Part shown: piece by piece, positions 10,799 through 22,188 of the stretch | Layout of the letters: each line of letters begins with the position of its first letter | Numbering within the stretch: the first letter of the stretch is position 1 | Source: Hypericum androsaemum | Lineage: Eukaryota; Streptophyta; Magnoliopsida; Malpighiales; Hypericaceae | NCBI GenBank assembly: GCA_963995505.1 | Contig: OZ023181.1 | Location: 8,779,487 to 8,843,486 of the forward strand | DNA: 64,000 nt | Reading direction: 5' to 3' | Notes under the pieces: model-generated | Databases searched by the model: none | The model's input: only the letters and a program-made list of their open reading frames with translations | What the model was told of the DNA's origin: nothing | Position numbers and translations under genes: made by a program

Positions 10799-11490
10799 TG
10801 ATTCTTTTGTTCGAGGAATAGTAGTTGATGAATCAAAATGAATGTAGTTGAATTTTCTACTCCAATAATAAAACAAGGCAGCAATAAATAGTATTTATAT
10901 AAAATACTACGAATTTATTCTTTTGTGGGTAAAATTTTGATTATCAAAAAGATTAAATATGCAAACATATACATATGAAGTTGGAACCACAAATAAGAAA
11001 AAAAAGTAATCACTAACAGCATATTAAGTTAAAAAAAACCCTAGCATGAACCATGAGAGCCCCTTCCCATCGCTGCCGCCCGAGCCCCAAACCTGCACCT
11101 GCCGGACCCCCACCCCCCACGATATGTCTCCCCTCGACTACACTTCCCGCAGTCCTTATTGAGCTAACAAAATCCCTTCTATCATGATTCTGTCCAAGTC
11201 ATGTGGGCGGCAAGCTACCGAGAAGTCATGAACCTGATGAATATTGTAGCTAGATGGTTTTTGAGCTCCTCCTTGCAATCACTAGGGAAATATGACAGTC
11301 AAAATATGGAGACTAAGCTTAATCCTGGCTAATTTTTTTTGGGTAGAAGCTAACTCGCTAGTTTAGGACAATGGAAATGGATTTGGCAGCAAAAGGAAAA
11401 GAGGTTTTGAACTTATTAAAGAAGAGTAGGCAAGGTAACCTCTCCTAGAAGTCCTTCCTAACTTGATTCCTTCAAGTTTAATTCTGTCCT
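10799..11490 (+). repeat. PMEI-1 3' flank and spacer
   Basis: This 3' flank is shared with the other PMEI copies: the string caataataaaacaaggcagc, then an AT-rich run, a GC-richer patch at 11055-11150 (also seen at 30790-30880, 49415-49500 and 50370-50450), and the gagactaagcttaatcc landmark near 11310. The GC-rich patch is about 100 bp with no usable frame. It may be a relic of older coding DNA, but I cannot identify it. Confidence 0.7.
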
Positions 11491-11521
11491 AGCTACAATA
11501 TGATTGTCAAAATATCATATT

Positions 11522-12117
11522 TTAGGTAGTCGAATTGAGTTTGTTACAGGTCTGGCCGTGTTTGGCTTTTCCATCAGCAGCAGGCTTGAACCCTGCTTGT
11601 GTTGCCAACACGTTGACCGTTTCGACGATTTCTTCGATCCTTGCAGCTATTTCTATCAGCAACGACACTACAGTTACTATCGGTAGCAGCTCCATAATGG
11701 GTGGCATGTCGCCGCTGCTCGGTATCGACGGTGGGTTGTGGTCCGGAAACGATCTATGTTTGATGATATCTTCATGGTCTTCATTGTAATTGCCAATTCT
11801 TTCAAGACATTCGAAGAACGGGAACCTAAATTCAGGCATACATCGCTTAGATGCTCCTTTAGAGACACTGGTGCCTGTTTCGAAGCGACGACAGACACAA
11901 CAAACTGCTTTGTTAGTTCACAGGTCACAGCAATAACAAGCTATGTTTGATCAGTTTAGTTCATCCACCTGAAGTTCTGAGTTTATGCAACCACCGAGTG
12001 TTTCGATGCAATAAGCGCAGCTGCGCAGCGAGGCCCCGACGGTTAGGTACTGCTTCCAGGGGTGGCGGAAGTTGAAACGACCGTGCGCGGGTTCCCATTT
12101 CGCAAGATTGGCCTGCG
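11522..12117 (-). pseudogene. ALMT (aluminium-activated malate transporter) gene fragment with introns
   Basis: On the minus strand, 12117-11969 encodes ANLAKWEPAHGRFNFRH, WKQYLTVGASLRSCAYC and NSELQ, the conserved cytosolic motif that follows the membrane domain in ALMT anion channels. A 94-bp intron with GT..AG borders (11968-11875) follows. The next exon gives APVSLKEHLSDVCLNLGS and ELAITMKTMKISSNIDRF, then after a frameshift near 11730 MELLPIVTVVSLLIEIAA and VETVNVLATQAGFKPA, the family C-terminus. A 3' splice signal also precedes the first exon. The retained introns show a genomic DNA origin, not retroposition. The N-terminal transmembrane exons are absent and it is not functional. How it moved here is unclear. 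Confidence 0.8.
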
Positions 12118-13395
12118 AGTGTCAGCATCAGAAGTCCTTCCTCTCCTAGATGGTTTTTGAGGTCCTCCTTGCAATCATTAGCGAAATATGATTGTCAAAA
12201 TATGGAGACTAAGCTTAATCCACAGTTTAGCTAACTCGCTAGTTTTTGTTTGGTAGAAGCTAACTCGCTAGTTTAGGACAATGGAAATGGGATTTGGTAG
12301 CAAAAGTAAACTAAAAACCCAATTAGATGTGAAATAAATTAAGGAAAAGAGGTTTTAAACTTATTAAAGGAGAGTGGGCAAGGTAACCTCTCCTAACTTG
12401 ATTCCTTCAAGTTTAATTCTGTTCGTGTAAGATTCAGGTGCTTCCCAGGTAATGGGATAACATTCCTGCTAATTAACCCACCAAAATTGGCTCCTAATTA
12501 GGTCTAAAATACTCTCGCTCCTAATCTCCCTTTTTAAACCCAGCAAACCCAACTATATGCATAACACAATGCACAACTAACTCCCTGCTAAGATACCCAC
12601 TACTATTGAGGATTGCATGGTAATTCTCCTTACGCTACTTAAAGTTATTATGAATATCCAACTAGTGAGAATTGTTACGATTTTTCAAATAAATTTTATG
12701 ATTATTACGAGTACTATTATTTCTCCTCCTTTAAATCCGACGCATAAACATATTCTATATGAATCCCAAAGCATCATCCATAAGTAATTGTTTTTGGAAC
12801 ATTAGATATCTATAAACAATCAAAATCGAACCAATTCACAAAAAAATAAAGAAAAAGGCCAATAAATTTTCTCTCAGAGAAAAATCAACCCAATAAATGA
12901 AGAATTGAAACCAAATCAATTGAAATCATGTTAAAAAAGGAATCTAATGCACCGCCTTAAAAAAAAGAATATTTAACCCATCCATAAAAAAGAAATCAAA
13001 TCTATTGAAATCATGTAAAACAAGGAAAACTATAAAATTTAGTTTGTGAAACACGGAAAGCAAATCAAAGCCAAAATCCTAGAGGACCGAGATTCACTTT
13101 ATTCTCCGATTGAGTGAAATGTAAAATCCTTAAAAGAACCTTTGAAGAATTTCTTGGAGTTCTGCCTTGGATATGCCTGGTTGATTTTTTAATGGTTTGC
13201 TGTTTCTTTTTATTCTAAAAGAGGATGGCCCGGAAAATTGAGGTTTGTTGGGTTCCTTGAGTTCATTTTTTTGATTTGATTTGATTTTGTTTCAAATTTG
13301 TAAATTATGGTAAAAATGGCTAACCATAGTGAGGTTAATATTACTGGTGCATATATCAGACAATTAGTCATTGCTTACATCACATGACAAAATTT
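12118..13395 (+). repeat. Second copy of PMEI-1 downstream spacer
   Basis: After the ALMT fragment the spacer repeats part of what precedes it: the block 11250-11490 recurs, diverged, at 12150-12430, including gagactaagcttaatcc and gcaaggtaacctctcc. It then continues with the usual spacer to the ttagtcattgcttacatcac landmark. The ALMT piece is thus sandwiched in a local duplication. No gene is seen. Confidence 0.65.
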
Positions 13396-14401
13396 GGTAT
13401 ATATATATATCACGTGTTGGAAACAAACCCTTTCACTTGTCGCAAATTCTGCCATTCCCGGATAGCACGTCTATTCAATTGCACCAACTGGGTAATGAAA
13501 TTTTTTGTCCTATTTGCACTGCAATACAATACGTGTTTATATTTATTCACTTTGTGATTATGACCATCATTGAGAATCTCAGTAGATTTCGACTGATTCT
13601 ATTACAGTCCATCTCTCTCTCAACCTCGTTTTCCCAAAATTGCCCGACACCTCCTACTAAATCTTTCTTGTGTCGGAAAACGATAGTCTAACTGAAGTAA
13701 GAGAAGAGGGCCACCCGGGTCGTTGTGACAGACACACACGGGTGGCTAAGGTCGTACAAGTTGATGCAAAATCTTCCTGCACCACTGCAGCAAAATTTTC
13801 TTTTATGATACACTATATAATTATGAGCCTTTTCAACTCCCTGCCAAACTCAGCCGTTGCAATTTCCCATGTTCACCGTATCATTTATCGAATGGGAAAT
13901 TGGATTTAATCCCCTTTTTCATGCCACTTAATTTATCATTAATATAAAAGCTACTGTGAAACAAAAGGATCGCGTAGGACTAATATGAAATTATGGATCC
14001 AGAAAAGACCCATTTAATTTACGTCATACTCATTTACCATTAACCGTATTATGGTATCAAACAACAAATTAGTCGAATTTATGAATTTATATACAACAGT
14101 CAAATCAACGGATTTTTTCATCGGTGGCCATATTCTATCTTTTACCGATGTCTCAACCACAATGTCAGCAACAATTCCTAGGTACCTGCGCATTCAGATC
14201 GGTGGCCACAGTCTACTCAAGTATAATGTCAGCAACAATTTCAAGTCACGTGAAATGGAAATACTTTTATCCTATTTACACCGCTGAAGAAATTTAGTAT
14301 ACTTTTCTTAAATATACCAAATATGTCAGTGGATTTTGACCGCCAAAAAATCTTGCTATTTCAGGTTTCCTAAATCCTAGAATCATCTACAATCATGTCA
14401 A
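13396..14401. other. Non-coding AT-rich DNA
   Basis: No supported gene. A block at about 13840-13960 (gtatcatttatcgaatggga, then aattggatttaatcccctt) recurs diverged at 16930-17030 and 17365-17430, which suggests a low-copy dispersed repeat of unknown type. Confidence 0.5.
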
Positions 14402-14410
14402 TAATTTTTA

Positions 14411-15463
14411 GGAGAAATTACTGTAGCACCTCTCTTATTTGAATTAATCGACGATTTAGTTCCTCTAGTTTCGAAAAATATTTTGACATCTCCCGAGTTT
14501 GATTTTATTATATTCTCCGGTCCCTGGTTAATGTCAGCAGTCAAATTTTTTCATTTTTGTCATTGAAATGACAAAAATACCCTTCTCTGGTCAACCAAGT
14601 CTCATATCATCTTCTCCCGTCAGTTTTTCCGGCAATCAACAACTTATGATTATCTTCTCCGACGAGAAAAAAACACCGACAATGACGAAACGCAATCAGA
14701 AATTGCAATCAACAACAAAATCAATGAGTTCGCACTGAGAAATTGGAGACCGACATCGGGACGGCTGCCCGACTCGCCCCCTCTCCAAATAACAACAACA
14801 ACGCCGATCCAAAATACGCTCAGAGAGCGAAGAAAGCACAGAGGCGCGCTCAGGATGCCCACCGCCGTGCTTCCGACAGACCTCGCCGATCCGGAGCTGT
14901 AGTGGCGGCTCCGGGAGGCGGCGGAGCGGCTACGAGACGCCATCGAGGAGCTGCAGCGGCAGCAACTGAAGGCGACGGTAGAGATGAGCCCCACCCGCCG
15001 TGCGACTACCCGGTGGACGAGTCGTGCGTCGCCCACGCGATCGGGAACCTCTGCCAAAGATTCCTCCTCTCGTACGGCGTCCGCGTCGGTGTCAGCATCC
15101 TCCTCCGCGCCTTCAAGCTCGCCAAGGTTTGGTCCTGGAACGTTGTGGTTGGACGGCGGCGAGATTTCAAGGGAGCGGCTCGATTTTTGTTGCGAGGGAC
15201 GGCGGCACGTCAGTTCTTTCGATTTCTTTTGGGTTGGATGGCGGTGTTGATTTTTGTTGCGAGGGAGATGATGACTTTTTTTGTTTGGTAAGGTTGTTTT
15301 TCTCATTTCAATGATAAAAATGAAAAAAAAGAGTTACTAACGTGAGTCAGGGACCTAAACATATAATAAAATCAAATTCGGAGAATGTCAGAATATTTTT
15401 CAAAACTAGAGGAACTAAATCATCGATTAATTCAAACAAGAAGAGTACTACAGTAATTTGCCC
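14411..15463. mobile_element. Non-autonomous MULE with long TIRs (Pack-MULE with TMEM135-like exon)
   Basis: A perfect 9-bp target duplication, taattttta, lies at 14402-14410 and 15464-15472. The terminal inverted repeats exceed 150 bp: 14411-14590 pairs with the complement of 15300-15463, sharing attactgtag near the tips and gattttattatat inside. The interior is strikingly GC-rich (14740-15290) against AT-rich flanks and carries an exon of a host gene. It has no transposase. TIR layout and TSD size are those of a MULE, and the sub-terminal sequence resembles the MULE at 173-1265. Confidence 0.9.
14855..15126 (+). pseudogene. First-exon fragment of a Tim17/TMEM135-like membrane protein gene, MULE-captured
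   Basis: From an ATG at 14855 one frame gives PTDLADPEL, a TAG, then WRLREAAERLRDAIEELQR, a charged helix. After a frameshift the next frame gives PPCDYPVDESCVAHAIGN, LCQRFLLSYGVRVGVSILL and AFKLAK. This resembles the N-terminal part of the plant Tim17/Tim22/Tim23-family protein related to animal TMEM135 (Arabidopsis At5g51150 type). Coding similarity stops exactly at AAG followed by gtttgg, a plausible splice donor, so the fragment is genomic exon 1 plus intron start. The stop and frameshift make it dead. The family name rests on memory. Confidence 0.55.
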
Positions 15464-15472
15464 TAATTTTTA

Positions 15473-17578
15473 CGCAGAGATATATACTGGAAAGATTGGC
15501 CATTTTCAGTGACCGAAGTACAAGACAATTTGGTTACTACGAAATAATTCTCCGCTTAATTTGTTTTACCATGATCTATCCACGCAAGGTTGTCAAAATT
15601 GGAATCCCACTAAAGATCATTTGGACATGAAGAAAGCGTATATCGTAGTATCGTAACACAGATTGTAAGATCCACAAAATAGACAAAATTATAGAAATAA
15701 CTAAGATTAATAACCTTTCCATAAACTTTTTTCACTAATGACCAATTTTTCTTCATAAATTTACACACAAAAATCTCAATTCAATATATTTTTTAATGAT
15801 AATTTACTACGTATCTATAGTTTACATAATGTGATTGACGAACAATAAAAAAAATAAAATAAACATCAAAATTGATGTAAAAGAAATAAGTGGAAAAAAA
15901 TTGATCGGATGAAAATATAGATTTAAATAGCTCTAAAACTATTAACTTCAGAGATATTAATTAATATAAATTTGATTATTAATTTCTGTGCTCAACAATG
16001 ACCAATCTTGTTATCTTAAGCATTTTAGTCGATTAATAGTTATCCGAATAACAAATATTATTAAAAAATATTAAACATAGTATAGTAGATTTTTGTATTT
16101 TGGTCTACACAGTAAACAATAAAAGAAGTATAGTTATCCAAATAACATATATTATTAAAATGTTAAACGAAAGATAACCCCTTATCTCTCTCCCTCTCTC
16201 CCTTGGAAGTGTTGAGAAACATCCACCGCTCTAACTTGTAGATCTCAGGATCTTAGGAGTTAACTTGCAGATCGCAGGATCTTAGGAGTTATCACTCAGA
16301 TCCCACAGATCCCGCTCGACTCCAAATCTTGCATACGCTCTGACTCGTTTTGCCCATGATGAATCGTAAAATCATAAGATCCCATAAGTTAATTCTAGAT
16401 CCTAACAACCTTGTATCCATGAGTTAGACAATTTTTTACTCGGTAAATGATGATCTATTGTCTAGTGTCAATTTCAACAATTGATGCGCTACGGTTGATG
16501 TAAAATTTCCTTTTCTTTTCGGAATGGAGAAATTTATGCACTACAAAAATATTAGTCCGAATAAATACATCTTCATAGCTAGGCCATAAAATGGCGTTAA
16601 AAATTGTAAAAAATCTAATCTAATTCACAACTTAACTGTTAGTGACTTAGTTGAATTCTTTGATTTAAGTTTGAGAAAAGCTATCAAAATTTTGTAATCA
16701 TAATACGATTTATCGTGCCTATCCCATAAAACAAGACAATGAATTAATTGTTGTATTTGAGGTCGCAAGACTCTAAATAAACATGTAAGAAATTACTAAT
16801 TTGTCTCTATGATACTGAATGGGTTAGTGGATTTTCCAAGAAATTTTGCTATTTCAGTTGTCCACTCTACCACAAACTATAATTACGAGCATTTTCATCT
16901 CCCTACCAATCTCACAAAGTCGGGCGTTCCAAATTCCCATATCCACTGTATCATTTATTGAATGGGAAATTGGATTTAATCCCCTTCTCCATGATACTTA
17001 ACTTATTATTGATCTCAAAGCTACTAGGCTGGCATAAGTTTAGAGTACGAATATGGAATTATTGATGGAGAGAAGACCCACCAAATCCCCTTGATACTTG
17101 CGAAGATAATAACTATTAATTTTTTATAGTTAATGATAACCATTGATTGTAGAGATTAACCGGATGGAATTAATGACAAATGGGATAACTTGTCTACGTA
17201 TATTAAACAAGGTCCAAATTTCCACGTGGATCGAGATTACCGCTTGGAATCTTGGTTTGGTTTCTTAATTCGTAATTAGTAATTGCAATGTCAAACAAGT
17301 GTTATATATATATCATTCGTATTTTATCATTTTTAATTTTTTTATCCCATTAGAACCTTCAAACACAGCATATCATTTATTGAATCGAAAATTTAATCCC
17401 CTTCTTCATGCCAATTTATTTTAAATATAAATTTTTACACCACTAATTGCATCTCACTGAAATTTAAACCGTATACCATCTTTTAAAAATCGTCCTCTTC
17501 TCCATGCCACTTTAAACGGCACCAGATTTTGTACTGGACGTGTATTTTTCTTAGCTTAACTTAGCTTTAGAACTTTTT
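15473..17578. other. Non-coding AT-rich DNA
   Basis: No gene is supported. A short direct repeat with caggatcttaggagtta occurs near 16246 and 16275. The gtatcatttattgaatggga block is present at about 16950, with a weaker version at 17370. Long A/T runs dominate. The stretch may hold old, unrecognisable transposon debris. Confidence 0.5.
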
Positions 17579-17579
17579 T

Positions 17580-18000
17580 CCTTCTCCATTAGGAAGGCCT
17601 TGAGACAATCACTCTGTATCTATCTCAAGTTACTTGACGTTCTTGTACTCATTTTCCCATAACAAAAACATAAATAGTGAAGGCAGTAGAGGCTTTGTTA
17701 AGATCTCCACAACTTGTTTAGTGGCTGGAAAATGAAACAAGTTGATCAAGCCACACTGAATCTTCTCTCTTATACGATACAATCAATTTTAATATATTTT
17801 GTCCTTTCGTGAAACACACTCAGCTGTATATATTGCTGACTCATTGTCGCAGTAAAATGAGCCTCGAAGGCTATAATCAATCTGCAAATCTTCCATCAGA
17901 TAAGTCAGCCATTGTATTTCACATACAACCAAGGTCAATGCTCTGTATTCTGCCTGCCTCTGAGGAACTCTTGGAAATTTTATTGAAACCTGTCAACAGA
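17580..18000 (-). pseudogene. Ty1/copia RNase H 3' fragment
   Basis: The minus strand reads AEYRALTLVVCEIQWLTYL, SFYCDNESAIY and, after a frame change, REKIQCGLINLF and QVVEILTKPLLPSLF. This is the C-terminal RNase H block of copia polyproteins (family pattern AEYRA..EI.WL, YCDN.SAI, K.Q.ADILTK). Only about 130 codons remain, with stops and frameshifts. No LTR of this element was identified beside it. Confidence 0.75.
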
Positions 18001-18002
18001 AA

Positions 18003-18738
18003 ATAAAAACACTCTGATCTTCTTTACGGAATCGCTTGTGTTAGATAAACATAATCCAGATTTTAAACAAACATTCATGAGAAAATAAAGTGATCTTTCT
18101 TGGGCAGATATTTCAACCTCCTTGACTACCGAGAATGGTCATTTATCCTCTGCAAGTTTATCGATTTTTATGCCGGTGGAAGGCCCCTCTTAAACCATTG
18201 AATCTTCAAGCTTAATTACTAAGCTTATACACCGGGTAAAAGGATTAATCATATCTCTTTCTTTTCTTGGTCTCGACGAGGTTAAATTTTGAATAGCCTA
18301 TAGATAATCATTTTACTAAATCTAGTCATCATCTAGTCACATTTTGCCTAACCAAACCGAGTATTTAAGCTAATAGTTGTGATCTAGACATTTAGTTACC
18401 CAATAACTTAAAGTCATTATTCTGGTTCCTCTCTTATTGATTTACGAAACCCGGTCGACTTAAGAAACTCTAAGATGTATTTTGCGTTGTGTTTATGACT
18501 TCATCTGTGGATCTACTAAGTCTTAGAGTTATACTATTCGCCTAACACTCTAGTTGTATTAGACGAAATCCTTTCGGCCTTTGACTTATTTTCCTATTAT
18601 GATTGATCATCTTCTTTTCAACTCACTTATAGTTGCACTTGAAATGCCTATGTTTATTACCTAGTGCATTACTTTACTTAGCCTTTCTAATTGATCTACT
18701 TGAATATTGAATCAAAACTTTATGAGTATCCTCATCCT
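18003..18738. repeat. Repeat D, copy 1
   Basis: A non-coding block of about 740 bp, nearly identical to 29809-30490 and a diverged inverted match to about 60400-61050. Landmarks are cacaccgggtaaaaggatta, ccaaccaaaccgagta-like sequence near 18350 and cctatgtttattacctagtg. The beside-copia context and multiple copies suggest retrotransposon LTR or leader DNA, but I cannot place it in a family. The MULE at 18748-19500 interrupts its right edge. Confidence 0.65.
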
Positions 18739-18747
18739 TTAATTTTT

Positions 18748-19500
18748 GGGATAAAGACACTTTAGTATCATGTGTTATTAGATATGGACATTTTACACCC
18801 TGTGTTTTAAAAACACCCAAAAAGGTACTTGTGTTTTCAAAACATTTTGTCAAATCTAAGATTTCAATATCCAGAAATGACGTGACAACCACGTGGCGGT
18901 GACTTGGAAAAAAAACTGACGTGGCTAACAATAAAGACAAAAAATAGAAATAAACCTCTTTCTCGTCTCCTCTTCGGTGGCGGAATGGAAGGAAGGCGGA
19001 ACGGTGTCATTTTGCATAGAGTTTGAGAGAAGCAGCAGAATTCAAATAGGGAACTGGTGGTCCCTACTCCTACGTTGATTAACTTAACAACCATTCCTTC
19101 AAAGACCAAGTGTCTAGATCTAATTAAAAAAACGTGCAATAGACGGTGTCTTTTTTTTCTGGAGAGTGGTTTTCGTAAGATTAGGGTTTAGGGAATTTGG
19201 GCTTGGGACCAGGACTTTTGGCTTGTCGGTTTAAGCCTTTGTCAGCTTTGCTCCGCCATCGAAGAGGAGACGAGGAAGACGAGGGGACGAGGTTTATTTC
19301 AACTTTTCTCATCTTTATTGTTGGCCACATCAGCTTGTTTCCAAGTCGCTGCCACGTGGTTTCCACGTCATTTCCTGTTATTAAAATCTCAGATTTGACA
19401 AACATTTTGAAAATACAGGGTACCTTTTTGGGTATTTTTAAAACACAGGGTGTAAAGTGTCCATATCCAATAACACAGGTTACTAAAGTGTCTTTATCCC
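18748..19500. mobile_element. Non-autonomous MULE with about 165-bp TIRs
   Basis: The tips gggataaagacactttagta and the complement of taaagtgtctttatccc begin inverted repeats of about 165 bp that include acaccctgtgttttaaaa. A perfect 9-bp target duplication ttaattttt lies at 18739-18747 and 19501-19509. The uninserted site is at about 30482-30500, inside repeat D copy 2, so this insertion happened after the D duplication. The interior (18905-19330) has no stop-free frame I recognise and may be captured DNA. Confidence 0.9.
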
Positions 19501-19528
19501 TTAATTTTTTTCAAATGCTGATGTACCG

Positions 19529-20859
19529 GCTTCTTCCACCATTATCGACGGGAAATTGGAAACCTCCCGACCATTTTGCCGAATCCATTATTTTGAAATT
19601 CTAATTCCCCTCTCTCGCTCTTCTTCCTTCATTTTAGTTCTCGTTCTCCTCCTTTTCTTGTGGTTCTTTGAGGAAGCGCTGCTGGGATGAGATTCGAATT
19701 TCTCTGCGAGGCGAGGTCCGATTTTTTATTGCGAAGCAAGGTTTTTTTCTCCATTAACTATTTTAATTTGGAGTGACCATTTTCGGTACCTCTGCTTTGT
19801 GGAGGCAAGTCTTCGCCACCGCTGTTAGGGTTAAGATTGAAGGAGGGTCGTCCGAGGAGGAGAAGCTGAGAAGCAAAGTGACTGAGTGGTTGAAGGCGAG
19901 GGAGATGGGTCGCAGTGGAGCAGTTCCTCCACGTAGCTCTATGGTTTCGACGGTGATGTGGGCGACGTCTTCCTTGACCAAGAAGATCAGCGTCTGATGG
20001 ACTTCACCGATGACGTGAGCGACGTCTTCCTTGACCAAGAGACCATGCCTTCTTATAATTTTTATATCATACCATTTAAAACACGAGATCATGCCTATAA
20101 TATTCCTATATTATGCCATTTAGTACAAGAAACTATGCCTGTACTGAATCGTATATCATGCAATTTACTACAGGAAACTATGCCTTTACTGAATCATATA
20201 TCATGCCACTTACTACAAGAAACCATGCCTTTACTGAATCGTATATCATGCCATTTACTAAAGAAAACCATGCCTTACTGAATCCTATATCATGCCACTT
20301 ACTATAAGAAATCATGCCTTTACTGAATCCTATATCATGCCATTAACTACAATAAAATATGCCTTCAATGGAACCTATATCATGTCGTTCAGTAAGTGAG
20401 GACATTCCTGTTGTACTTCAACGTATAGATCGTAGTGAATAAAACATGCCTTCACTGAAACCTATATCATGTCATTCAGGAAGTGAGGACATGCATGTTG
20501 CTCTTCAACGTATTGTGACAGATTATGCCGTTCAGGAAGTGAGGACATGCCTGTAGCTCTTCAACGTATTGGACATGCCTATTTAATTGGAGTTCAGTGA
20601 TATAAAAATAGCAACTGATTATTTTGGTTACATGATTTTCTATTTTTTAATACAGAATTACGGGAACGGGAGATATTGTTTGAATCCTTAACTGCCTCAA
20701 ATTAGTATGAAATTGTGATTTTCTCTTTTTAAATTACATAATTCCCTCCTTTCCTAATTGATAGGGTGAGTTGTTAGAATCTTTTATTACCAAAACTACC
20801 CCTGTGTCTCCTTTGATTTGCACCGTACAGAATGCACCATTATGTACCGAATTCGACCT
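19529..20859. mobile_element. MULE M4, left-truncated copy
   Basis: This matches the complete element at 40256-41736 from its coordinate 40466 onward. The right tip (caccattatgtaccgaat) and right TSD tgggctaat (20860-20868) are kept. The left third is missing: at 19528-19535 repeat D is joined straight to the element interior across the shared string gcttctt. The interior has a GC-rich block (19790-20040) that looks like captured coding DNA, with a frame reading IEGGSSEEEKLRSKVTEWLK, which I cannot identify, followed by a 45-bp minisatellite. Confidence 0.8.
20041..20400 (+). repeat. 45-bp minisatellite in MULE M4
   Basis: About seven tandem units of 45 bp follow the form aagaaactatgcctgtactg, then aatcgtatatcatgcaattt and actac, with few substitutions. 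As 45 is divisible by three, an open frame runs through (ORF 19958-20281) repeating a 15-residue unit like LQETMPLLNRISCHL. This is most likely a by-product of the repeat length. Related half-units with cttcaacgtattg continue to about 20580. Confidence 0.85.
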
Positions 20860-20868
20860 TGGGCTAAT

Positions 20869-21266
20869 GGTCTCACTAATTAACCCATCAAAATTATCTC
20901 CTAATTAGGTCTAATCCAGTTAACTAATGCTTTCGCTCCTAATCTTCCTTCTTATACCCGAAATAACCCAACTATATGCATAACCCAATGGACAAATAAT
21001 TTCCTACTAAAATTCTTCACTAGTAGATATAATTATGTGACAATTTACCTTACGTTATCCAAAGTTATTATGAACATCCACGCAGTGCTAAGTTATTACG
21101 AATGGTCAAATAAATATATATTTCTTAAGAGTACCACAATTTTTCTTGCTTCTAATCCAACGCATAGACATATTCAACATGAAACTAAATCCATAAGTAA
21201 TTGTTTTTGAAAAATTAGATAACTATAAACACTGAAATCAACTGGAAAAAAAAATCAAGAAAAGGG
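20869..21266 (+). repeat. PMEI unit spacer, truncated by deletion
   Basis: The spacer from ctcactaattaacccatc to aatcaagaaaagggc is near-identical to 41745-42140. At 21265-21267 it jumps directly into the last part of a PMEI gene, so roughly 2-3 kb containing the promoter and most of the coding region has been deleted. Confidence 0.8.
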
Positions 21267-21369
21267 CCAAACTGCAATACAAGGAACCACTATCCCTCTC
21301 AAGGATCAGAATTCCAGGATAAGGAACTTTTGCAGCATCCTCATAAAGATCTCTATAATTATGAGTTGA
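21267..21369 (+). pseudogene. 3' stub of a PMEI-like gene
   Basis: This is the last 34 codons of the PMEI family: CCAAACTGCAATACAAGG onward, ending at the conserved TGA (21367-21369). It is almost identical to 63706-63808 of PMEI-4, including MS before the stop. Its 3' flank with the polyadenylation region is retained. It lacks the signal peptide and all four structural cysteines and cannot work. Confidence 0.9.
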
Positions 21370-22177
21370 TGATTCAAAATGTATGTAGTTGAGTTTTCTA
21401 CACCAATAATAAAACAAGGCAGCAATAAATAGTATTTATACTTTTTTTATATAATTGCAACGCTGCCAGGGAGTCAGGAACGTGATGATGATTATGACTA
21501 GAGGATTTATGAGGTTCTCCTTTCAATCATTTGGGACGTAGGATTGTCGAACAAGAAGACTAGGTTTAGTGCACCCGTGTAGCTAAGTCGCTAGTTTAGA
21601 ATAATCGACATGAGTTTTGGTAGCAAAAGTAAACTAAAGAACTAACTAGAGGTGAAATAAACTAAGACAAAGGGTTGTTAAACCAATTAAAGAAGAATGG
21701 GCAAGATACCCTTCTAGCAACCTTCCTAACTAGATTCCTTCAAATTTAATTAGTTCGAGTAAGGTCTGCGTGTTACTAGGGTAATGGGCTAAAGCTCTCG
21801 CTAATTAGCCCACTAAATTTGGCTCCTAATTAGGTCTGATTCGATTAATTAATATTCCTGTTCCTTGTGCCTTATGTCCATTCTTAAATCCAACTAAACC
21901 CAACTCTATGCGTAACCTAATGGACAACTAAATCCCTACTAAGATCCCTCACTACTAGTTAGGATCATGTGGTAATTTACCTTATACAATTCAAAGTTAT
22001 TCTCGGTACGTAGGCACTACGTAATGTTATTAATTTATGATTCTCACTGATGTACTAGTTTTTCTTGCTTTAAATACAACGCATAGAAAAATTCGATATG
22101 AAACCCAAAGCATCATCCATAAGTAATTGTTTTTGGAACATTTGATATCTATACTCAAGGAAAATTGAATCAATGGA
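21370..22177 (+). repeat. PMEI unit 3' flank and spacer
   Basis: Standard downstream spacer, closest to 63809-64000 where they overlap. It runs to the ttgatatctata landmark. No gene seen. Confidence 0.75.
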
Positions 22178-22188
22178 CAGAAAATCAA

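Noticed and set aside
11490..12130. Helitron as the carrier of the ALMT fragment
   Set aside because: No convincing 5' TC / 3' hairpin-CTRR ends or A-T insertion site could be seen.
14650..15306. 218-codon minus-strand frame in the MULE
   Set aside because: GC-rich shadow of the captured exon, which has a recognisable sense-strand protein and splice donor.
20041..20400. CRISPR-like array or repeat protein gene
   Set aside because: Contiguous 45-bp minisatellite without spacers, in plant DNA; the open frame follows from 45 being divisible by 3.
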